Below are positions 15,943-20,950 of a DNA stretch of 20,950 nt, one piece after another. This DNA is from RPQJ01 sp052035645 (GTDB taxonomy: Bacteria; Pseudomonadota; Gammaproteobacteria; Steroidobacterales; Steroidobacteraceae). A program made the translations under genes and the position numbers. The notes beneath the pieces were generated by a model. That model searched no databases. It saw only the letters and a program-made list of their open reading frames with translations, and was not told the origin of the DNA. The stretch is from the NCBI GenBank assembly GCA_052035645.1, contig JBPOHK010000077.1, forward strand, positions 1 through 20,950. Direction: 5' to 3'. Position 1 is the first letter of the stretch, and the number at the start of each line of letters is the position of its first letter.

Positions 15943-16368
15943 CTACTGCGGGTTGGCCGGGGCCGCAGGCGTCGTGTCCGCGGCCGGCGCGGCCGGCGTG
16001 CCCGCGTCACCCGACGCAGGCGCGCTCGCGGCCGGTTCGCCCGCCGGGGGCGCGACCGGCAGGGTCGTGGTCGGCATCGGGGCCGGCGCCTCCTGCTGCA
16101 CGCGGTCGACCACGCTGGTGGGCTCGGTGCGCTGGCTGAAGAGGTACGAGAGTCCGAGGCTCGACACGAAGAACAGCGTCGCGAGGATCGCCGTCGTGCG
16201 CGAGAGGAACGATGCCGAGCCGCGCGCGCCGAACACCGTGCCCGAGGCGCCCGCGCCGAAACCGGCGCCCGCGTCGGCGCCCTTGCCACGCTGCAGCAGC
16301 ACGAGGGCCACGATGCCCACCGCGAGCAGGACGTGGAAGACGACGGCAAGCGTCTGCAGCCAGTTCAT
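15943..16368 (-). CDS. secG: Preprotein translocase subunit SecG
   Basis: This 141-residue small membrane component of the SecYEG export channel helps SecA-driven translocation. Two membrane segments are seen (about 3-24 and 58-78), joined by the conserved loop LLQRGKGADAGAGFGAGASGTVFGARG, here quoted in part: LLQRGKGADAGAGFG. The Ala/Pro-rich C-terminal tail (about 90-141) is low complexity and typical of high-GC relatives. The ATG 16366-16368 is 21 bp after tpiA. secG between tpiA and tRNA-Leu, upstream of nuo, is a common gammaproteobacterial order. Confidence 0.95.
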   Translation of the reverse strand: MNWLQTLAVVFHVLLAVGIVALVLLQRGKGADAGAGFGAGASGTVFGARGSASFLSRTTAILATLFFVSSLGLSYLFSQRTEPTSVVDRVQQEAPAPMPTTTLPVAPPAGEPAASAPASGDAGTPAAPAADTTPAAPANPQ

Positions 16369-16389
16369 TCGCTCTTACTCCAGGTGCTC

Positions 16390-17142
16390 TCAGCCGGCGG
16401 CCGCGCAGATCTGCGCAAACTCGTCCGCCTTGAGCGACGCCCCGCCGACGAGTCCGCCGTCGATATCGGGCATTGCAAACAGTTCCCGCGCGTTGGACGC
16501 CTTGACGCTGCCGCCGTACAGGATCCTGACCGATCCGCCTATTGTAGCATCCAGCGCGGCCACCTTGGCACGGATCATGCCGTGCACCTCCTGGGCCTGC
16601 TCCGGGGAGGCGTTGCGGCCCGTCCCGATCGCCCAGACCGGCTCGTAGGCGATGACGGCCCGGCCCAGGGCGCCGACCCCGGCCACGGCGAGCACGGCGT
16701 CCAGCTGGCGGGACACGACCGCCATGGTCTGGCCGCCCTCCCGCTCTTCCAGCGTCTCGCCCACGCACAGGACGGGCACCAGCTGCTGGGACTGGACCGC
16801 CACGAACTTGCGGGCGACCAGCGCGTCGGCCTCGCCGTAGATCTGCCGGCGCTCGGAATGGCCGACGATGACGTACCGGCAACCCACGTCCTTGAGCATG
16901 GCCGCCGACACCTCGCCGGTGAAGGCGCCGATGGCCTCCGCGCACACGGACTGCGCGCCGAGGGCCACCTCGGAATCCTTCAGCAGCCGCGCGGTCTCGA
17001 GCAGGTACGGGAACGGCGGGCAGATCAGCACCTCGGCCCGCGCCTCCGGGCGCAGCAGGTCGACCAGACCGCGCACGAGGTCGGCGTTCTCGGCGCGCAG
17101 GCCGTGCATCTTCCAGTTGCCCGCGACGAGCGGCTGACGCAT
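16390..17142 (-). CDS. tpiA: Triosephosphate isomerase
   Basis: This 250-residue TIM-barrel enzyme interconverts dihydroxyacetone phosphate and glyceraldehyde-3-phosphate in glycolysis and gluconeogenesis. Catalytic residues are present: Asn9 and Lys11 (GNWKMHG), His95 (IVGHSERR) and Glu167 (AYEPVWAIGTG). The flexible loop is at 167-177. The phosphate-binding YGGSVK (209-214) and GGLVGGASL (229-237) segments complete the active site. The ATG 17140-17142 starts MRQPLVAGNWKMHG. It has its own promoter at 17207-17235 and runs on into secG. Confidence 0.98.
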   Translation of the reverse strand: MRQPLVAGNWKMHGLRAENADLVRGLVDLLRPEARAEVLICPPFPYLLETARLLKDSEVALGAQSVCAEAIGAFTGEVSAAMLKDVGCRYVIVGHSERRQIYGEADALVARKFVAVQSQQLVPVLCVGETLEEREGGQTMAVVSRQLDAVLAVAGVGALGRAVIAYEPVWAIGTGRNASPEQAQEVHGMIRAKVAALDATIGGSVRILYGGSVKASNARELFAMPDIDGGLVGGASLKADEFAQICAAAG

Positions 17143-17206
17143 TTCGAACTCCCGGCCTCGTGACCGCGCCGCGCCCAGGACGGGCGGGCTCGCGAAAAGG
17201 CGCGCG

Positions 17207-17235
17207 ATCTTAGCGACGGGTCACGGGGATTGCAA
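17207..17235 (-). promoter_or_regulatory. tpiA promoter
   Basis: On the minus strand TTGCAA (17235-17230) and TAAGAT (17212-17207) are 17 bp apart, each a 4/6 match to the sigma70 consensus. This is in the 105-bp gap between glmM and tpiA and would give a leader of about 60 bases before the tpiA ATG. Confidence 0.55.
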
Positions 17236-17247
17236 TTCGTGGAAGGC

Positions 17248-18582
17248 TCAGACCGCGGCCCGCACGGCCTCGGCCAGTTCGTTCGCGCAGCGCGTGGCGG
17301 CAGCCGCCTCGCGGGCCTCGACCATCACCCGGATCACGGGCTCGGTACCGGAGGCCCGCAGCACGACGCGACCGGCCTCGCCGAGCGCCTGCTCCACCCG
17401 GCTCACGGCCGACTGGATGGCCGGCGAGCGGGCCGGATCGACCTTTTCGGCCACCCGGACGTTGATCATCACCTGCGGGAACTGCGGCATCCCCGCCGTG
17501 AGCTCCGCGAGCGGCCGGCCGGTGCGCTTCATCACGGCCAGCACCTGCAGGGCGCTCACGATGCCGTCGCCGGTGGTGGTGCGGTCGAGGCACAGGAGGT
17601 GACCGGAGGTCTCGCCGCCGAGCATGCCGCCCCGCTCCCGCAGCATCGCCAGCACGTAGCGGTCGCCGACCTTGGCGCGCAGGAACGGAATGCCCATTGC
17701 GCCGAGCGACTGCTCGAGGCCGAGGTTGCTCATGACGGTGCCGACGACGGGGCCGGTGAGCTCGCCGGTCGCCTTGCGGTCGGCGGCGATGACGTACAGC
17801 AGCTGGTCGCCGTCGATGGCCCGGCCGCGGTGGTCGACCATCACCAGCCGGTCGCCGTCGCCGTCGAGCGCGATGCCGACGTCGGCCCCGACGCCCGCGA
17901 CGGTGGCCTGCAGCAGTTCCGGCGCGGTCGACCCGCAGCGCAGGTTGATGTTGCGCCCGTTCGGCGAACAGCCGATCGGGATGATCTCCGCGCCGAGGTC
18001 CGCCAGCACGCGCGGCGCCACCTTGTAGGTCGCGCCGTTCGCGCAGTCCACCACGATCTTGAGCCCCGCGAGGTCCATGCCCTTCGGCAGCGTGGACATG
18101 CAGAAGTCCTGGTACACCGTGCGCTGCTTGTCGATGCGCGTGGCCTTGCCGAGGCGGTTCGACTCGCAGGTGAGCGGCTCGTCGCCGAGGCAGGCCTCGA
18201 TCTGCTCCTCGAGGTCGTCGGAGAGCTTGCCGCCCTCGGCGTCGAAGAACTTGATGCCGTTGTCCTCGTAGAGGTTGTGCGAGGCGCTGATGACGACGCC
18301 GAAGCGGCAGCCGAACTTCTGGGTCAGGTAGGCGATGCCCGGGGTCGGCAGCGGGCCGATCAGGCTGACGTTGACGCCCGCCGCGACGAAGCCGGCCTCG
18401 AGCGCCGCCTCGAACATGTAGCCCGACAGCCGCGTGTCCTTGCCGACGAGGGCCGTGCCGCCCTCGGGCGCCAGCACGCGGGCCGCGGCGCTCGCGAGCC
18501 GCAGGCTGAAATCGACGGTCATGGGATGCTTGCCGACCTGGCCGCGCACGCCGTCGGTACCGAAGAACTTCCTCGCCATCAT
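17248..18582 (-). CDS. glmM: Phosphoglucosamine mutase
   Basis: This 444-residue enzyme converts glucosamine-6-phosphate to glucosamine-1-phosphate for UDP-GlcNAc, feeding peptidoglycan and lipopolysaccharide. The order of motifs is FGTDGVRG (7-14), the phosphoserine loop ISASHN with Ser101, the Mg site DGDGDR (240-245), the sugar-binding GGETSGH (322-328) and the phosphate-binding RASGTEP near the C-terminus. The residue after SHN is Leu rather than the usual Pro. The first ATG (18580-18582) overlaps the folP stop as ATGA. A second ATG directly after (18577-18579) has better spacing (7 bases) to the AGGAG upstream, so either may be used. Confidence 0.96.
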   Translation of the reverse strand: MMARKFFGTDGVRGQVGKHPMTVDFSLRLASAAARVLAPEGGTALVGKDTRLSGYMFEAALEAGFVAAGVNVSLIGPLPTPGIAYLTQKFGCRFGVVISASHNLYEDNGIKFFDAEGGKLSDDLEEQIEACLGDEPLTCESNRLGKATRIDKQRTVYQDFCMSTLPKGMDLAGLKIVVDCANGATYKVAPRVLADLGAEIIPIGCSPNGRNINLRCGSTAPELLQATVAGVGADVGIALDGDGDRLVMVDHRGRAIDGDQLLYVIAADRKATGELTGPVVGTVMSNLGLEQSLGAMGIPFLRAKVGDRYVLAMLRERGGMLGGETSGHLLCLDRTTTGDGIVSALQVLAVMKRTGRPLAELTAGMPQFPQVMINVRVAEKVDPARSPAIQSAVSRVEQALGEAGRVVLRASGTEPVIRVMVEAREAAAATRCANELAEAVRAAV

Positions 18583-19424
18583 CCGACTCCTGTTGCTGCC
18601 GGCCCCCGCAGGGCCGTCGCCACCTTGAGCGCATCGACCGTCTCGGCGACGTCGTGGGCCCGCACGATCGCCGCGCCGCGCTCGACCGCCAGGGCCGCGA
18701 GCACGACGCTGCCCGCGAGGCGATCGCCCGGCGGACGGCCCGTGATCATACCCACCAGCGACTTGCGGGAAACGCCGACCAGTACCGGATATCCGAGCGC
18801 CGCCACGGCCGGCAGGCCCGCGAGCAGCGCCAGATTGTGCTCGAGCCGCTTGCCGAAGCAGATGCCGGGGTCGACGCAGATCCGCGCCGGCTCGATCCCG
18901 GCGGCCCGGCAGGCCGACGCGCGGTCCTGCAGGAACGAGCAGACCTCGGCCAGCACGTCGTCGTAGCGGGGATCGGCCTGCATGGTGCCCGGCTCACCCT
19001 GCATGTGCATGAGGCAGACGGCCGCACCGGAGCGCGCCGCCGCCTCCAGCGCGCCCGGCGCACGCAGGCCGTTCACGTCGTTGACGAGATGGGCGCCGGC
19101 GGCGACGGCCGCGGCGATCACCTCGGGCTTCCGGGTGTCGACCGAGAGCAGGACCGGCGAGCGCCGTGCGATGCCCTCGATCACCGGCACGACCCGCGCC
19201 AGCTCCTCGGCGAGCGGGACCGGGTCGGCGCCCGGCCGGGTCGACTCCCCGCCGACGTCGACGATCGCAGCCCCCTGCTCCGCCATGCGCAGCCCGTGCG
19301 CGACGGCCGCGTCCACGTCGAGGAAGCGGCCCCCGTCCGAGAACGAGTCCGGCGTGACGTTGAGGACGCCCATGACCACGGGCGAACCGAGATCGAGCAT
19401 CCGGTGCCGGCACTTGAGTTGCAT
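18579..19424 (-). CDS. folP: Dihydropteroate synthase
   Basis: This 281-residue TIM-barrel enzyme joins p-aminobenzoate to dihydropterin pyrophosphate in folate synthesis and is the target of sulfonamides. Motifs are NVTPDSFSDGG (22-32), GGESTRPGA (58-66), Asp96 in SVDTRKP, Asn115 in NDVNG, DPGICFGK (185-192), SRKS (219-222) and RAHDV (256-260). In the pterin loop DPGxGFGK the second Gly is Cys189 here. The ATG 19422-19424 gives MQLKCRHRMLDLGSPVVMGV, the usual short lead before VMG. A longer frame upstream is a shadow of ftsH. It follows ftsH by 53 bp and is coupled to glmM by ATGA. Confidence 0.96.
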   Translation of the reverse strand: MQLKCRHRMLDLGSPVVMGVLNVTPDSFSDGGRFLDVDAAVAHGLRMAEQGAAIVDVGGESTRPGADPVPLAEELARVVPVIEGIARRSPVLLSVDTRKPEVIAAAVAAGAHLVNDVNGLRAPGALEAAARSGAAVCLMHMQGEPGTMQADPRYDDVLAEVCSFLQDRASACRAAGIEPARICVDPGICFGKRLEHNLALLAGLPAVAALGYPVLVGVSRKSLVGMITGRPPGDRLAGSVVLAALAVERGAAIVRAHDVAETVDALKVATALRGPAATGVG

Positions 19425-19439
19425 CGCGGGGGCCGCAAG

Positions 19440-19469
19440 CGCAGCGCCCGGCTCGGGCCGGGCGCTGCG
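19440..19469. terminator. GC-rich hairpin between ftsH and folP (attenuator or RNA-processing site)
   Basis: There is a perfect 13-bp stem, CGCAGCGCCCGGC (19440-19452) and GCCGGGCGCTGCG (19457-19469), with a 4-base loop. No T-run follows on the minus strand, so it is unlikely to stop all transcription. It may lower folP-glmM expression relative to ftsH or protect the ftsH mRNA 3' end. The structure is certain; the role is inferred. Confidence 0.5.
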
Positions 19470-19477
19470 GTGGGTGG

Positions 19478-20950
<1,473 letters not shown>

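Overview
The window is a high-GC proteobacterial chromosome segment. It carries a complete 14-gene respiratory complex I operon (nuoA to nuoN, minus strand, 15705 down to 1424). Upstream of it, also on the minus strand, lies a housekeeping block: ftsH (partial), folP, glmM, tpiA, secG and tRNA-Leu(GAG). Separate nuoC and nuoD genes, a NuoG without the extra N7 cluster ligands, and the order ftsH-folP-glmM-tpiA-secG-tRNA-Leu-nuo point to a gammaproteobacterium outside the enterics and pseudomonads. A Xanthomonadales/Nevskiales-like lineage fits best. That assignment rests on remembered gene order and sequence character, not on a search.

Layout from left to right. Bases 2-433 hold the 3' part of a plus-strand GFA-family (CENP-V/GFA zinc fold) gene cut by the window edge. 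Bases 434-661 are non-coding and hold a terminator-like hairpin, a relic of a tRNA 3' end, and the promoter/operator of a plus-strand hicA-hicB toxin-antitoxin pair (662-1242). hicB converges on an initiator tRNA-fMet gene (1297-1373, minus). A hairpin plus the tRNA 3' end occurs in direct orientation on both sides of hicAB, 767 bp apart, so the pair looks like cargo between two copies of a tRNA-associated site. From 1424 to 15705 the nuo genes are packed with overlaps or gaps of at most 16 bp. They have an extended -10 promoter just upstream of nuoA and a strong bidirectional terminator (15791-15822) separating them from the tpiA-secG-tRNA-Leu unit. tpiA has its own good sigma70-type promoter in the 105-bp gap after glmM. 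folP and glmM overlap by ATGA. A 13-bp GC-rich hairpin lies between ftsH and folP.

How the genes work together. NuoE/F/G oxidise NADH and pass electrons along Fe-S clusters. NuoB/C/D/I carry them to quinone. NuoA/H/J/K/L/M/N form the proton-pumping membrane arm. The other genes are housekeeping: FtsH (membrane proteolysis), FolP (folate), GlmM (cell-wall amino sugar), TpiA (glycolysis) and SecG (protein export).

The window is mostly ordinary core genome, and I did not find a new multi-gene system. The part worth a second look is the left end: the hicAB cassette with its near-perfect operator/promoter architecture and tRNA-derived flanking repeats, and the initiator tRNA with an unusual U1-U72 pair. 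Smaller points are a histidine-rich loop in NuoL and single substitutions in conserved motifs of GlmM and FolP.
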